Counted from the stretch's first letter, positions 9,502-18,611 are shown. The stretch is DNA of 64,000 nt from Micavibrio sp. TMED2 (GCA_002168225.1 NHBH01000001.1:29955-93954); one strand, 5' to 3'. Numbers and translations are program-made. Notes: generated by a model not told the origin, from the sequence alone.

Positions 9502-10476
9502 TCAGGCTGGCCTCAGGTCCAGCGTCGCGCGGGCCGTGGCTGTCTGTTTCTGCGGCAATGCCCTGATCGGTTCGGCACTGGCGCGTCGCTGACGATAAGC
9601 CTGCAGACGGCACTCACTGTCAAGTCGCTGGAACAGATCACCCAGCTCATCATCGAGTTTCTGCGCCTGCTCCGCGCTCAGCTTACCATGGCCCGGCACG
9701 CTCGCCTTGATCTCATTGTGCTGCTTGACCGTAGTGAACAGACCCTTGGGGTTCTGGTGGACATAGATGTCGCGCTCACGCGGGTTGGCATAGACGAACT
9801 TCTCGCCAAAGCTCTCATTGTCATAATTCAGCATCTTGGGATCAAAGGGCATATCCCAGTGCTTGCACATGCCCTCGAATACCATCTGCTGGTTGTCGCG
9901 GCTTTCGACCATCATGTCATAGGTCACAATCGGCGTGCCGGGCACGACCGATTTAGCATGATCATACATGCGCGCGACATTGCGATAGGCGGTGATAAAG
10001 GCGTCGATATCGTCCCAGCCCTTGGCGAGCCAGCTGTCGAAAGCCGCCTTCGGCTCACGGATCAGGAAGACCGGTTTGGTCTGACGGATCGCGTCATCAT
10101 CGGGAAAGACCGGGAAGTTGCATTCATTGAGTTCGGGTGTGCCGGTTGCCAGATCATTGCCGACCTCTTCCTTCGAGATCACAACCTTGTGCTGCTGTGC
10201 CATGGCATTGGCATAGATCGGATGGGCATTATCGGCCCAGGGGCCGTTGAACACGCTGTGATCAGGCTCGAACTCTCGGGGTGTGCCGCGCGGGCCGGTA
10301 CGCTTGCCCATCTTGCCCATCAGGGTCAGACGGCTGGTCACGCCGACATCCGGGTGCTCGGCCAGCACACACATGGTCATGGTTGACCCGCTGCGCGGCA
10401 AGGCAACAACCATGCGCAGATCCGGTGTCGGATCGATGGCTGTCGCACCTTCCCTTAAACTGCGGATATGTTCCAT
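9502..10476 (-). CDS. Sulfotransferase-like P-loop protein
   Basis: 324 residues. The 5'-phosphosulfate loop of PAPS-dependent sulfotransferases is visible near residues 26-34 (LPRSGSTMT), and the 3'-phosphate region as FLIREPKAAFDSWLA. The C-terminus (about 290-324) is basic and unstructured. The likely reaction is transfer of sulfate from PAPS to an unknown acceptor, or the fold used for another purpose. No membrane segment or signal peptide is seen. It follows the unknown helical gene on the same strand but is separated from it by an inverted repeat, so it may be transcribed alone. Confidence 0.8.
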   Translation of the reverse strand: MEHIRSLREGATAIDPTPDLRMVVALPRSGSTMTMCVLAEHPDVGVTSRLTLMGKMGKRTGPRGTPREFEPDHSVFNGPWADNAHPIYANAMAQQHKVVISKEEVGNDLATGTPELNECNFPVFPDDDAIRQTKPVFLIREPKAAFDSWLAKGWDDIDAFITAYRNVARMYDHAKSVVPGTPIVTYDMMVESRDNQQMVFEGMCKHWDMPFDPKMLNYDNESFGEKFVYANPRERDIYVHQNPKGLFTTVKQHNEIKASVPGHGKLSAEQAQKLDDELGDLFQRLDSECRLQAYRQRRASAEPIRALPQKQTATARATLDLRPA

Positions 10477-10518
10477 GTGGCTGCCTGTATAACCTTTATT
10501 ACAGTTTCAGGATAGCCG

Positions 10519-10592
10519 GGCTGACGGAAAGCAAACATTAAAGATTTGTTGTGTTTTTATTCAACAATCTCAAACACTTGAACCCGTCAGCC
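10519..10592. repeat. Nested inverted repeats between two minus-strand genes
   Basis: GGCTGACGG (10519-10527) pairs with CCGTCAGCC (10584-10592). Inside it, AGATTTGTTG (10542-10551) pairs with CAACAATCT (10562-10570) with one bulged base, around a T-rich loop. It could end transcription of the gene whose stop is at 10619, or act in the leader of the sulfotransferase gene. Confidence 0.45.
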
Positions 10593-10618
10593 TGATTGAC
10601 AATTTCACCTGAAATTCA

Positions 10619-11761
10619 CTATGGCGCAGGCGCATCCAGCTTCGGTGCAGCACCCGGACGCGGCGTCGGCTTGCGATCATCGCTGAACACTGCATCGGGG
10701 TTCAGGCCAGCAGCTTCCAGAGCCGACCGTTGGGCCGGGTTGTTGCGCATCTCATTGAGCGTGAACGTCAAACCGCGCTTCAGTTGACCGGCCGTGATCC
10801 GCTCACCGGGATTGTAGCCTTCCATCAGCTCGGCATAGAGCTTGTCAGCCGCAACCATGGTCTGCACCGGATCATCCTTCTGGCCCGCAATCAGGGCACG
10901 GGTACGGATCACCTTGTCCTTCATCGCCAGCATGTAGTGAAGGTCGATCTTCTTGACGTCACGGATGGCAGCAAGCGTCTCGGACAACTCGCCCGATGCC
11001 CGCTCCGGCTTCTCCATGGCGTTCAGTTGACGCTCAGCCTTGTCCGCGAGGCGGGTATGGTTGAACTGCTGCATCGCCAGACGCGGCAGCTGGGCCAGAC
11101 GGTCACGGGCGTCCTGACGCTCCTTGTTGTCTTGTCCAAGACCAAGCCAGGTTTTGCCACCGCGGAGCTTGCCGAGGATTTCCGGCTGGGCCGCGACCTG
11201 TTTGGCCGCTTCCATATAGCCGACACCGCGCTCATCATCGATGAGCTTGAACCAGGCGTCACTCGCAGCCTCACCATCCTCATAACAGAACTGAACGGTC
11301 CAACGCATGTCACGCTTGGCACTATGGGCACGCATCCGGTTATCGGCACTCTGGCGCGAAACAACACCACGGCGGGCGATCTGGTCGCGCCACTGCTCGG
11401 CAAGATCAAGCCGCTCCGGTGTCAGGTAAGTCGCCAGCCATTTGGCACGCTCTTCAAGAATTTCGAGCGCTTCCTGACGACCGCGCAGGCTGTGCATGGT
11501 CGAAGATGCGCCGGTGATCGCCAGCCCACCCATGGTCTGCTGCAGATTGTCTTCCTCATGCAGGGCCGGCTTGTCGCGCTCGGCCATACGCTGCAGATCG
11601 ACGAGATGCGCCTTGAGCTGGTCTTCCGCCATATAGGGAAGCGGGTCGCGCCAGCCGGGCATGGCATCGGCGCCGCGTTCACGCTTGTTCCCCATCACCG
11701 ACAAACGCTCCAGCAGGGCCTGATAGGGACCGGGGGAACCATCGTAACGATAGGGATGCAT
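10619..11761 (-). CDS. Unknown helical protein with proline-rich tail
   Basis: 380 residues; I do not recognise it. ATG 11761 is chosen because AGGAG lies just upstream (GAAAACAAGGAGTAACCC); an in-frame start at 11863 would add 34 unconvincing residues. The protein is soluble, rich in Leu, Ala, Arg, Glu and Gln, and mostly helical, with one FCYEDGEAASDAWF segment near the middle. It ends in a Pro/Ala/Lys-rich tail (KPTPRPGAAPKLDAPAP). No enzyme motif, signal peptide or membrane helix is visible. Similar Pro-rich ends occur on the leaderless zincins at 38-42 kb, which may or may not be meaningful. Confidence 0.65.
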   Translation of the reverse strand: MHPYRYDGSPGPYQALLERLSVMGNKRERGADAMPGWRDPLPYMAEDQLKAHLVDLQRMAERDKPALHEEDNLQQTMGGLAITGASSTMHSLRGRQEALEILEERAKWLATYLTPERLDLAEQWRDQIARRGVVSRQSADNRMRAHSAKRDMRWTVQFCYEDGEAASDAWFKLIDDERGVGYMEAAKQVAAQPEILGKLRGGKTWLGLGQDNKERQDARDRLAQLPRLAMQQFNHTRLADKAERQLNAMEKPERASGELSETLAAIRDVKKIDLHYMLAMKDKVIRTRALIAGQKDDPVQTMVAADKLYAELMEGYNPGERITAGQLKRGLTFTLNEMRNNPAQRSALEAAGLNPDAVFSDDRKPTPRPGAAPKLDAPAP

Positions 11762-11948
11762 AAACGGGTTACTCCTTGTTTTCAGGTACGGAAAAAGCAG
11801 GCGTTGGGAGAGCCTGAAAGCTGGTATCTTCATGTGGTGAATTGTTGTTATTATATTTAACAATAAAATATGAAAGGCGCTAATTGTATTTTTTAAGCGA
11901 ACAATAATTTTTCCCGACCCAAGCCGTAAAGTCGGCTAAACTCCCCCC

Positions 11949-13160
11949 ATGAAACAGGTTTATGATGTCATTATCATCGGCGGCGGGATTGTCGGATTGG
12001 CAACCGCACTGGAACTGCAAAACCGCAACCCGGATGCCGCCATTGCAGTGCTGGAGAAGGAACCGAAACTCGCCAGCCATCAGTCCGGCCACAACTCAGG
12101 CGTCATCCATGCCGGGGTCTATTACGCGCCGGGCAGCCTGAAGGCGCGGTTCTGTCGTGAGGGCGTCGCCGCGACCACCGCGTTCTGTGACGAGCACGCC
12201 ATTCCTTACAGCATCTGCGGCAAGCTGATCGTGGCAACCGATGAGGCAGAGGCGACACGGCTTGATGCGCTCCATGACCGCGCAAGCCAAAACGGTATCC
12301 GCATTGAGCCAGTGAGCGGTGATGAACTGCACCGGCTCGAGCCGCATATCGCCGGGGTAAAGGCACTGCATTCCCCGACCACCGGCATTGTCGATTATGG
12401 TCGGGTGGCGCGGAAAATGGGCGAGGTCTTTGCAGCCAAGGGCGGCACCATCATCACCGGCATCACCGTCCTCTCGGGCCGGGAGAGCGAAAACGGCGTC
12501 GTGATTGATACCGATCAGGGCCGGTTTGAGGCCGCTCATGCGGTTGCCTGTGCCGGGCTGCACTCGGATCGGCTGATCCGGGCATTCGGCCATGAACCCG
12601 ACTATCGTATTGTCCCGTTCCGTGGGGAATATTACCGGGTGCAGAACCAACCCACCGATTTCGTCCGGCACCTGATCTATCCGGTACCCGATCCCGAACG
12701 GCCCTTCCTCGGCGTGCACCTGACCCGCAAACTTGATGGCGGTTTTACCGTTGGTCCCAATGCCGTACTGGCGTTCAAACGGGAAGGCTATCGCTTCCGG
12801 GATATCAGCCTGACCGATCTGGCAAGCACGCTAGGCTATGGTGGTTTCTGGCGCATGCTGGCGGCCAATGCCGGACCGGCACTGACAGAACTCACCGCCT
12901 CAGCCTCCAAGCGGCTCTATCTGCAAAAGGTACAGAAATACTGTGCCAGCATCCGACTGGCAGACCTCACCCGCTATCCGGCGGGGGTAAGGGCGCAGGC
13001 GGTGGCAAGGGATGGCCGGATCATAGACGACTTCCTGTTCGTCAAAACCGCACGCATGCTGCATGTGGGCAATGCCCCCTCACCGGCCGCAACCTCGGCC
13101 ATTCCAATCGCCGGATACATCGCCGACAAATTGCTTCAGGGCCGCAATAATCAGCGATGA
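11949..13160 (+). CDS. lhgO: L-2-hydroxyglutarate oxidase/dehydrogenase
   Basis: 403 residues, DAO-type flavoprotein. The FAD-binding GGGIVG is at residues 11-16; HQSGHNSGVIHAGVYYAPGS is the diagnostic LhgO stretch, with SPTTGIVDYG and RGEYYRVQ downstream. It oxidises L-2-hydroxyglutarate to 2-oxoglutarate and passes electrons to quinone or oxygen, removing a by-product of lysine catabolism and of promiscuous dehydrogenases. It stands alone on the plus strand, with an AT-rich promoter region before it and a convergent acetyltransferase gene 4 bases after its stop. Confidence 0.94.
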   Translation: MKQVYDVIIIGGGIVGLATALELQNRNPDAAIAVLEKEPKLASHQSGHNSGVIHAGVYYAPGSLKARFCREGVAATTAFCDEHAIPYSICGKLIVATDEAEATRLDALHDRASQNGIRIEPVSGDELHRLEPHIAGVKALHSPTTGIVDYGRVARKMGEVFAAKGGTIITGITVLSGRESENGVVIDTDQGRFEAAHAVACAGLHSDRLIRAFGHEPDYRIVPFRGEYYRVQNQPTDFVRHLIYPVPDPERPFLGVHLTRKLDGGFTVGPNAVLAFKREGYRFRDISLTDLASTLGYGGFWRMLAANAGPALTELTASASKRLYLQKVQKYCASIRLADLTRYPAGVRAQAVARDGRIIDDFLFVKTARMLHVGNAPSPAATSAIPIAGYIADKLLQGRNNQR

Positions 13161-13164
13161 TTTT

Positions 13165-13818
13165 CTATTCGCCGGTTGAGCGCAGGCGTTCCAGAATCCG
13201 GATGAATTTCTCAGGATCGCTTTCAAAAAATGCAGATTGCAGATTGTTTATAAGATGTTCGATGGGCAAGTCCCACCAGGCTAGCTGTAACAACCGGTCA
13301 ATAGCCGACTGATCAAATCTCAGCTTTATCGGTTTGGCAGGCACGCCGCCCACAACCGTATAGGGCTCAACAGAACTGGAAACGACAGCCCCTGCGGCAA
13401 CAACAGCGCCATGGCCAATGGTAACCCCTGCCAAAATTACGGAATTTGCACCAATCCAGACATCATTGCCGATTTCCACATCAAGGCTTTTCATGAATAC
13501 CCGGCTGACATTATCCGGATTGCCACCGGCATATCCCGGATACAGCATGCTCATCGGAAATGTGGACAGCAGATCAAGGGGATGACTCCCCTGACGTCCA
13601 CAGAATATCTTCACATCCGGCCCAATACTGACAAATTTCCCGATACTCAGCTTTCGATTGGGATCGCCCTGATAATAGACCATTGGGGTACCGTATGAAT
13701 ACCGCCCGACGTCAAGCCCCAGCCCCCTCTCTGCAAGTGGCGCCAGATGCTTTGAGAGATCGGGTATGACCTGCATTAATCGTTCTTCCTGCAGATCAAC
13801 TTGCTCACGTGTAATCAT
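13165..13818 (-). CDS. Hexapeptide-repeat acetyltransferase (CatB/Vat-like)
   Basis: 217 residues. The left-handed beta-helix signature is clear: [15 protein letters not shown], then [20 protein letters not shown] and [13 protein letters not shown], closing with the [11 protein letters not shown] motif typical of xenobiotic/antibiotic acetyltransferases. The loop [15 protein letters not shown], carrying the catalytic His, is also present. An acetyl-CoA-dependent O-acetyltransferase is expected; the acceptor is unknown (glycan or small molecule). It lies 3 bases after a methyltransferase gene on the same strand, so the two are probably co-transcribed, perhaps in surface-glycan or secondary-metabolite modification. 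Confidence 0.88.
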   Translation of the reverse strand: MITREQVDLQEERLMQVIPDLSKHLAPLAERGLGLDVGRYSYGTPMVYYQGDPNRKLSIGKFVSIGPDVKIFCGRQGSHPLDLLSTFPMSMLYPGYAGGNPDNVSRVFMKSLDVEIGNDVWIGANSVILAGVTIGHGAVVAAGAVVSSSVEPYTVVGGVPAKPIKLRFDQSAIDRLLQLAWWDLPIEHLINNLQSAFFESDPEKFIRILERLRSTGE

Positions 13819-13821
13819 ACC

Positions 13822-14952
13822 CTATCCTTTGCGCAGTACCGCGATACATTGGGGATATCGCTCCTTGTCCTCAATCCACTTGATCAGGGAAAATCCGGCT
13901 TCACCCCATATTTCTTCTGCGCATTGTCGCGGCACAAGTACATCGCCATAAGCACTCTGATCGCCCATGGCTTCACCGCCTGTGGACATGAAGGTAAAGC
14001 GACCATCTGCCCAGCTTTCCCGATAAGCCGATACCTCTCCGCTCATTCTTGAGAGCGCCACTTCCCAGGGATTGCCTGGCTGGCGATTGCCATTGCCAAA
14101 ATCCTCGATCATATCCAGCAGCCACGGCCCGTGATATGTCACAAACACCACGCCCCCAGACTTGACCATACGGCCGATATCGGTGGCCCAGCTGCGTTGA
14201 TATTCCATACTTAAATGTGAAAAAACCGAAACACTGATGGCAATATCAATCAGCGCATCCCGATACGGCGATGGCGGGGCATTCTCCAGAAGCGCAAAAG
14301 TTGCCTGCGGCATGGCTGCAGATGCAGATGCCAGCGCCGTCTGGTTGACATCAAGACCGTATATGCCTTTTTGCCCGTATTTCAGCGCCAGCAACCTGGT
14401 TATGCGCCCCCAGCCGCAACCGAAATCAAGAAACTTCCACCCTTGGGCAAAAGCCTCGATTTCCGACGGACCAAGCAATTCCTCGGTCTCAGTCATCATA
14501 ATGTTACAAAAGCCGGCAGCAAACAGGAATGCATGACGCATTGATGATCCACAATATCTGCGCTGAAAATCCTCCGGGGGATTGAACAGAAGCGGATATT
14601 CCTCGACCGGCATTATCGGTTTTTGAGCCAACTCAAGTGCAACGGCGGAAAAGCGGTCTTTCATCTCAATATCAATCAACCCAGACACTGTACTCACAGC
14701 GCATAATAAAATGTTGCTTAACCAGCCTTGGCAAAATAGGCCTAGCGCCCCTTGGCCACAATCAGTTTCAGCCAAACTGACAAAGCACGACAAAATAACC
14801 GGATATTTGGCATCAAAACCGGCTAACTGATCGGCGGTGCCGGGGCCGACAAATTGCTTAACACGACAAGCGACAAGGAATAGGTCAGCAAAGCTGCCTG
14901 ATCTGCGCAAAAGGGATTCCTGATATGCGCGCGTTGTAATTGACAGCCTCAC
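13822..14952 (-). CDS. SAM-dependent methyltransferase
   Basis: Up to 376 residues from GTG 14952; an internal ATG at 14664 would give 280 residues and matches the usual methyltransferase length better. The SAM-binding motif WKFLDFGCGWGRITRLLAL is followed by an acidic residue at the end of the second strand (YGLDVN), and VSVFSHLSMEYQ and GGVVFVTYHG complete a class I fold. The first 95 residues are Cys- and Leu-rich without recognisable features and may not be translated. It is coupled to the downstream acetyltransferase gene. Substrate unknown. Confidence 0.8.
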   Translation of the reverse strand: MRLSITTRAYQESLLRRSGSFADLFLVACRVKQFVGPGTADQLAGFDAKYPVILSCFVSLAETDCGQGALGLFCQGWLSNILLCAVSTVSGLIDIEMKDRFSAVALELAQKPIMPVEEYPLLFNPPEDFQRRYCGSSMRHAFLFAAGFCNIMMTETEELLGPSEIEAFAQGWKFLDFGCGWGRITRLLALKYGQKGIYGLDVNQTALASASAAMPQATFALLENAPPSPYRDALIDIAISVSVFSHLSMEYQRSWATDIGRMVKSGGVVFVTYHGPWLLDMIEDFGNGNRQPGNPWEVALSRMSGEVSAYRESWADGRFTFMSTGGEAMGDQSAYGDVLVPRQCAEEIWGEAGFSLIKWIEDKERYPQCIAVLRKG

Positions 14953-14976
14953 CCAGACTTGTTTGCATACCTACAG

Positions 14977-15038
14977 ACAGCGCCGATTTGATCTCTATCA
15001 GCTTGCGGGCGCTTTAAAAATGCAGCTAAAGCGAGGGT
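14977..15038 (+). ncRNA. SAM-II riboswitch upstream of metNIQ
   Basis: The sequence fits the alphaproteobacterial SAM-II layout: a 5' arm AGCGCCGATTTGA, then CAGCTTGCGGGCGCTTTAAAA pairing back as GGCGCT, then the GCAGCTAAAG pseudoknot strand pairing with CAGCTTGC. SAM-II elements bind S-adenosylmethionine and lower expression of methionine genes. Its place directly ahead of a methionine importer supports the call. A terminator hairpin follows 10 bases later. Confidence 0.85.
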
Positions 15039-15047
15039 TCATGAATG

Positions 15048-15079
15048 ATCCGCTCGGTTTGGCCGCAGCGGATTTTTTT
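15048..15079 (+). terminator. Terminator between the SAM-II riboswitch and metN
   Basis: ATCCGCT (15048-15054) pairs with AGCGGAT (15067-15073) around a 12-base loop, followed by seven T. It lies between the riboswitch and the metN start, so SAM-dependent attenuation is plausible; SAM-II is more often described as acting on translation. Confidence 0.75.
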
Positions 15080-15099
15080 GTGAGTTGAGGACCAGACAT

Positions 15100-16149
15100 A
15101 TGATCCGGCTGGAAGCAGTTGAGAAGATCTACAAGGGCAGCAAGAAGCATGCGGATGTTACTGCCCTCGCCGCCACATCTCTGGACATAAAACAGGGCGA
15201 AATCTTCGGTATTATCGGCAAGAGCGGCGCAGGCAAAAGCACATTGCTGCGCACCCTCAACCTGCTGGAGCGACCCAGCAGCGGACGCATCCTGCTGAAT
15301 GGCGAGGATGTCACCGCACTGGGCAATCGGTCCCTGCCGGCATTCCGCCGCCGCATCGGCATGGTGTTCCAGCAATTCAACCTGCTCTCGACCCGCACGG
15401 TATTCGATAATGTCGCCCTGCCGCTGGAACTGACCAGAACCCCGAAGGCCGAAATCAAAAAGCGGGTCAGTGAAATCCTCGCATTTGTTGGCCTGGAAGA
15501 GCGGGCCGACCATTACCCGGCCCAACTCTCCGGTGGCCAGAAACAGCGTGTCGGCATTGCCCGCGCACTGGTTGTCGAGCCGGAAGTGCTGCTCTGTGAC
15601 GAGATCACCTCTGCGCTCGACCCGGAAACCACCCAGCAAATCCTCGACCTGCTGCAAGGCATCAGCAAGCGCCTCAACCTGACGACAGTGGTGATTACCC
15701 ACGAGATGTCAGTGGTCAAACAGGTCTGCGACCGCGTGGCGGTGATGGATGGCGGGCATGTGGTTGAGCTTGGCCATGTCTTCGATATCTTCGCCCACCC
15801 ACAGCACCCGACCACCAGGGCAATGGTTGAGGGCGACGGCGAAAACATCCTGCCCGAGGCAATTGCCGTCCGACTGCAATCGGAACCGGCTGCCGAACGC
15901 AATGCGCTGCTGAAACTGACCTTTGCCGACAATACCGCCCATTCGCCGGTCATCAGCCAGCTTGGCCGCAGCATTGATGCCGACATCAATGTCATCGCCG
16001 GGCGCATCGACTACATCGCTGGCAAGCCGCTCGGCATCCTGTTCGTCGAGATCATCGGCGGACCGGATAAGACCAGTGCGGCAACCGCATTTCTGAACAG
16101 TAACAACCAGCCACATGAGGTAATCGGCCATGTCCCAGCAACTCATTAA
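15100..16149 (+). CDS. metN: Methionine ABC importer, ATP-binding protein
   Basis: 349 residues. Walker A is GKSGAGKS at 40-47, the ABC signature LSGGQKQR, Walker B VLLCDE and the switch His in VITHEMS. After residue about 265 comes the C-terminal NIL domain, the ferredoxin-like fold that binds methionine and inhibits transport. It energises uptake of D/L-methionine with MetI and MetQ. ATG 15100 is chosen over GTG 15085. metI overlaps its end by 20 bases. Located directly after a SAM-II riboswitch and terminator. Confidence 0.95.
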   Translation: MIRLEAVEKIYKGSKKHADVTALAATSLDIKQGEIFGIIGKSGAGKSTLLRTLNLLERPSSGRILLNGEDVTALGNRSLPAFRRRIGMVFQQFNLLSTRTVFDNVALPLELTRTPKAEIKKRVSEILAFVGLEERADHYPAQLSGGQKQRVGIARALVVEPEVLLCDEITSALDPETTQQILDLLQGISKRLNLTTVVITHEMSVVKQVCDRVAVMDGGHVVELGHVFDIFAHPQHPTTRAMVEGDGENILPEAIAVRLQSEPAAERNALLKLTFADNTAHSPVISQLGRSIDADINVIAGRIDYIAGKPLGILFVEIIGGPDKTSAATAFLNSNNQPHEVIGHVPATH

Positions 16150-16789
16150 CCTGCTGCTCAATGCCACCTGGGATACCCTCTACATGGTGGCGGTATCATT
16201 GCTGCTCGGCACGCTGGTGGGTGGTCCGATCGGCATCTTTCTCGCCACCAGCCGTCGCGGTGAGCTGTTTGCCGCGCCATGGCTGAACAAGGTATCGAGC
16301 ATTGTCGTCAATGCCGCACGCTCCATTCCCTTCATCATTCTGGCAGTTGCCATTGTGCCGTTCACCCGCGCGCTGGCAGGTACGTCCATCGGCACCACCG
16401 CCGCCATGGTGCCGCTGACCATCTCGGCCATTCCGTTCATCGCGCGGATCGTCGAGGGCGCGATCCGTCAGGTGGAACCGGGGCTGATCGAGGCCGCACA
16501 GGCCATGGGTGCCAGACCGTTCCAGATCATCCGCAAGGTTCTGGTGCCGGAAGCCATGAGCGCCATTATCAATGGCCTGACCCTGACCGCTATTTCCCTG
16601 ATCGGCTATTCGGCCATGGTTGGGGCCATCGGCGGCGGCGGGCTCGGCGATGTGGGTATCCGCTACGGTTACCAGCGCTTCCGCCCCGATGTCATGCTGA
16701 CCGTCGTTATTGTCCTGATCGCACTTGTCCAGATTGTCCAGCTGGCCGGGGACTTCCTCGCCGCCCGGTTTGACAAGCGGCACCGCTGA
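16130..16789 (+). CDS. metI: Methionine ABC importer, permease
   Basis: 219 residues, inner-membrane protein with about five hydrophobic segments. The EAA loop that contacts MetN is present as GLIEAAQAMGARPFQIIRKV, and the sequence opens with LLNATWDTLYMVAVS, standard for MetI. It forms a dimeric channel through which MetQ-delivered methionine passes. Translation starts inside the end of metN, consistent with coupling. Confidence 0.95.
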   Translation: MSQQLINLLLNATWDTLYMVAVSLLLGTLVGGPIGIFLATSRRGELFAAPWLNKVSSIVVNAARSIPFIILAVAIVPFTRALAGTSIGTTAAMVPLTISAIPFIARIVEGAIRQVEPGLIEAAQAMGARPFQIIRKVLVPEAMSAIINGLTLTAISLIGYSAMVGAIGGGGLGDVGIRYGYQRFRPDVMLTVVIVLIALVQIVQLAGDFLAARFDKRHR

Positions 16790-16868
16790 TTGATCAGCAC
16801 ATCGTTCTTCCCGTCCCCGAACCTGAAATCCAACTCGAAACCATCCCCGAAACCAAAAGGAAACCAAC

Positions 16869-17663
16869 ATGAAAGCACGTTTTCTGACCGGCCTTGCTCT
16901 CGCTGCCAGCCTGAGCCTTGCCAGCTTCCCGGCACTTGCCAAGAACATCCTCGTCGGCGTTACCCCCGGGCCGCATGAAGAGGTGATGGAAAAGGTCGCC
17001 GAGGTGATCGCCAAACAATCCGAGCACACGATCGAAATCGTTGCCTTCAGCGATTATGTCATTCCGAACCAGGCCCTGAACGATGGCGATCTCGATGCCA
17101 ACTCGTTCCAGCACAAACCCTATCTGGATGCGCAAGCCGCTGCCCGCGGTTATGATCTGGTCGTGATCGGCATGAACTTCCTGACGCCGATGGGTCTGTA
17201 TTCCGAGAAGTACGAGGATCTGGATGCACTGCCGGAAGGCGCAACCATCGCCATCCCGAATGATCCAACCAATGGCGCACGCGGCCTGCTGGTCCTGCAA
17301 CAGGCCGGCCTTATCAAACTCGATGACAGCCTCGGCATCGATATCAGCATCATCGACATTACCGAGAACCCGAAAAACTTCCGCTTCATCGAGCTGGATG
17401 CCGCACAGCTGCCACGGGCACTGGGTGACGTGGACCTCGCGTCCATCAACACCAACTACGCCATCGGCGCTGGTCTGAACCCGGTTGCGGATTCACTGGC
17501 GATCGAAGACCCGACCGGCAGCCCCTATGCCAATTTGGTGGCCGTGCGTCGCGGCGATGAAGATACCGACTGGGCCAAGGCACTGATCAATGCCTATCAC
17601 TCCGATGAGGTCCGTCAGTTCATCATCGACACCTATGAAGGCTCGGTCCTGCCATCCTTCTAA
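16869..17663 (+). CDS. metQ: Methionine-binding protein of the MetNIQ importer
   Basis: 264 residues, NlpA/MetQ family. A cleavable signal peptide (about 1-24, ending FPALA) has no lipobox cysteine, so it is a free periplasmic protein rather than a lipoprotein. Family signatures are VGVTPGPHEEVMEKV, DLDANSFQHKPYLD and AIPNDPTNGARGL. It captures methionine and delivers it to MetI. It lies 79 bases after metI and ends at a strong terminator, closing the operon. Confidence 0.95.
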   Translation: MKARFLTGLALAASLSLASFPALAKNILVGVTPGPHEEVMEKVAEVIAKQSEHTIEIVAFSDYVIPNQALNDGDLDANSFQHKPYLDAQAAARGYDLVVIGMNFLTPMGLYSEKYEDLDALPEGATIAIPNDPTNGARGLLVLQQAGLIKLDDSLGIDISIIDITENPKNFRFIELDAAQLPRALGDVDLASINTNYAIGAGLNPVADSLAIEDPTGSPYANLVAVRRGDEDTDWAKALINAYHSDEVRQFIIDTYEGSVLPSF

Positions 17664-17681
17664 GCCGCAGCTTGCAACACC

Positions 17682-17713
17682 AAAAAGCCCGGACACAGTG
17701 CCGGGCTTTTTTT
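17682..17713 (+). terminator. Intrinsic terminator of metNIQ
   Basis: AAAAAGCCCGG (17682-17692) pairs with CCGGGCTTTTT (17701-17711) around an 8-base loop, continuing into further T. It also precedes the convergent glutaredoxin-MauE stop and may serve both strands. Confidence 0.92.
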
Positions 17714-17742
17714 ATTGGTTACAGATCAGGCGGCAGTACCCA

Positions 17743-18513
17743 TCAGCCGATCAGGATCAGCCACTTGATGATCATCCAGAGGCCCATGGCCACCATCATC
17801 AGGTTTTCGGTCAGTGAGACGAAGCCGAGCGGCACGTTGCTTTTACCGCCGACACAGGCGCATTTCAGGTCACGCTTGTCGATATAGACCGCCTTGTAGA
17901 CCGAGACCGCGCCAACGGTACCGATGAACAAAGCCACCGGGGCTGCCACCGGTGCCGTTACCACACCGGCCAGCATGACAATACCGGCGAAGGCTTCCGC
18001 AAACGGGTAGATATAGGCATAGGGCACAAACCGCTGCGCCAGCAGGTCATAGCCCAGAAACTGGTTGGTGAAGCTGAACAGGTCACGCAGTTTCAGGATC
18101 GCGAGGATGCACATGGAAAAGGCAATGAACCATTCCAGTACCCGGATGATCGAGAACTGGCCGAGTATCGCGATACTGGCGGAAACTGCCATCAGGAAGG
18201 CAACGGCAAACACCACAATGACCGGCTGATAACGCGAGCCGGTCTGCTCGACCGGCGGCATGCTGAAATAGCTGCGCAGGTCGTCATAGCCACCGACCCG
18301 CTCACCATCGATAAAGGTCTGTGGCGTGGTTTTGACATCGTGCTCAGCCATGAACCGGTCCGTTTCCTCGCGGGAGGTCAGCGGATGATCCTCGACGTTA
18401 TAGCCGTTTCGTTTCAGCAGGTCCTTTGACTTCAACCCGAAAGGACAGATGTGATCGGGCGTTTTCATACGGTAGAGAATGGCGGTCTTGGCGACCATAG
18501 CAGGTACTTTCAT
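17743..18513 (-). CDS. Glutaredoxin fused to a MauE/DoxX-like membrane domain
   Basis: 256 residues. Residues about 8-85 form a glutaredoxin fold with ICPFGLKSKDLL, cis-Pro KTTPQTFI and GGYDDL; the active site is CPFG, so the second cysteine of CxxC is missing (monothiol). Residues about 95-256 hold four or five membrane helices resembling MauE/DoxX proteins, with a cytoplasmic-looking loop DKRDLKCACVGG whose cysteine pair could be a redox partner. A role in moving reducing equivalents to or across the membrane is inferred. Neighbouring ahpD, ahpC and oxyR support a redox context. Several start codons are possible. Confidence 0.82.
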   Translation of the reverse strand: MKVPAMVAKTAILYRMKTPDHICPFGLKSKDLLKRNGYNVEDHPLTSREETDRFMAEHDVKTTPQTFIDGERVGGYDDLRSYFSMPPVEQTGSRYQPVIVVFAVAFLMAVSASIAILGQFSIIRVLEWFIAFSMCILAILKLRDLFSFTNQFLGYDLLAQRFVPYAYIYPFAEAFAGIVMLAGVVTAPVAAPVALFIGTVGAVSVYKAVYIDKRDLKCACVGGKSNVPLGFVSLTENLMMVAMGLWMIIKWLILIG

Positions 18514-18611
18514 CACTGCGGGACAGGGAGTATTCAGCGCTGCCAGACAAATTGCCGACAGCCCTTTTTACAACCAACGCATTGACCGCCGGAAAAGTTC
18601 ACCGCCGATAC

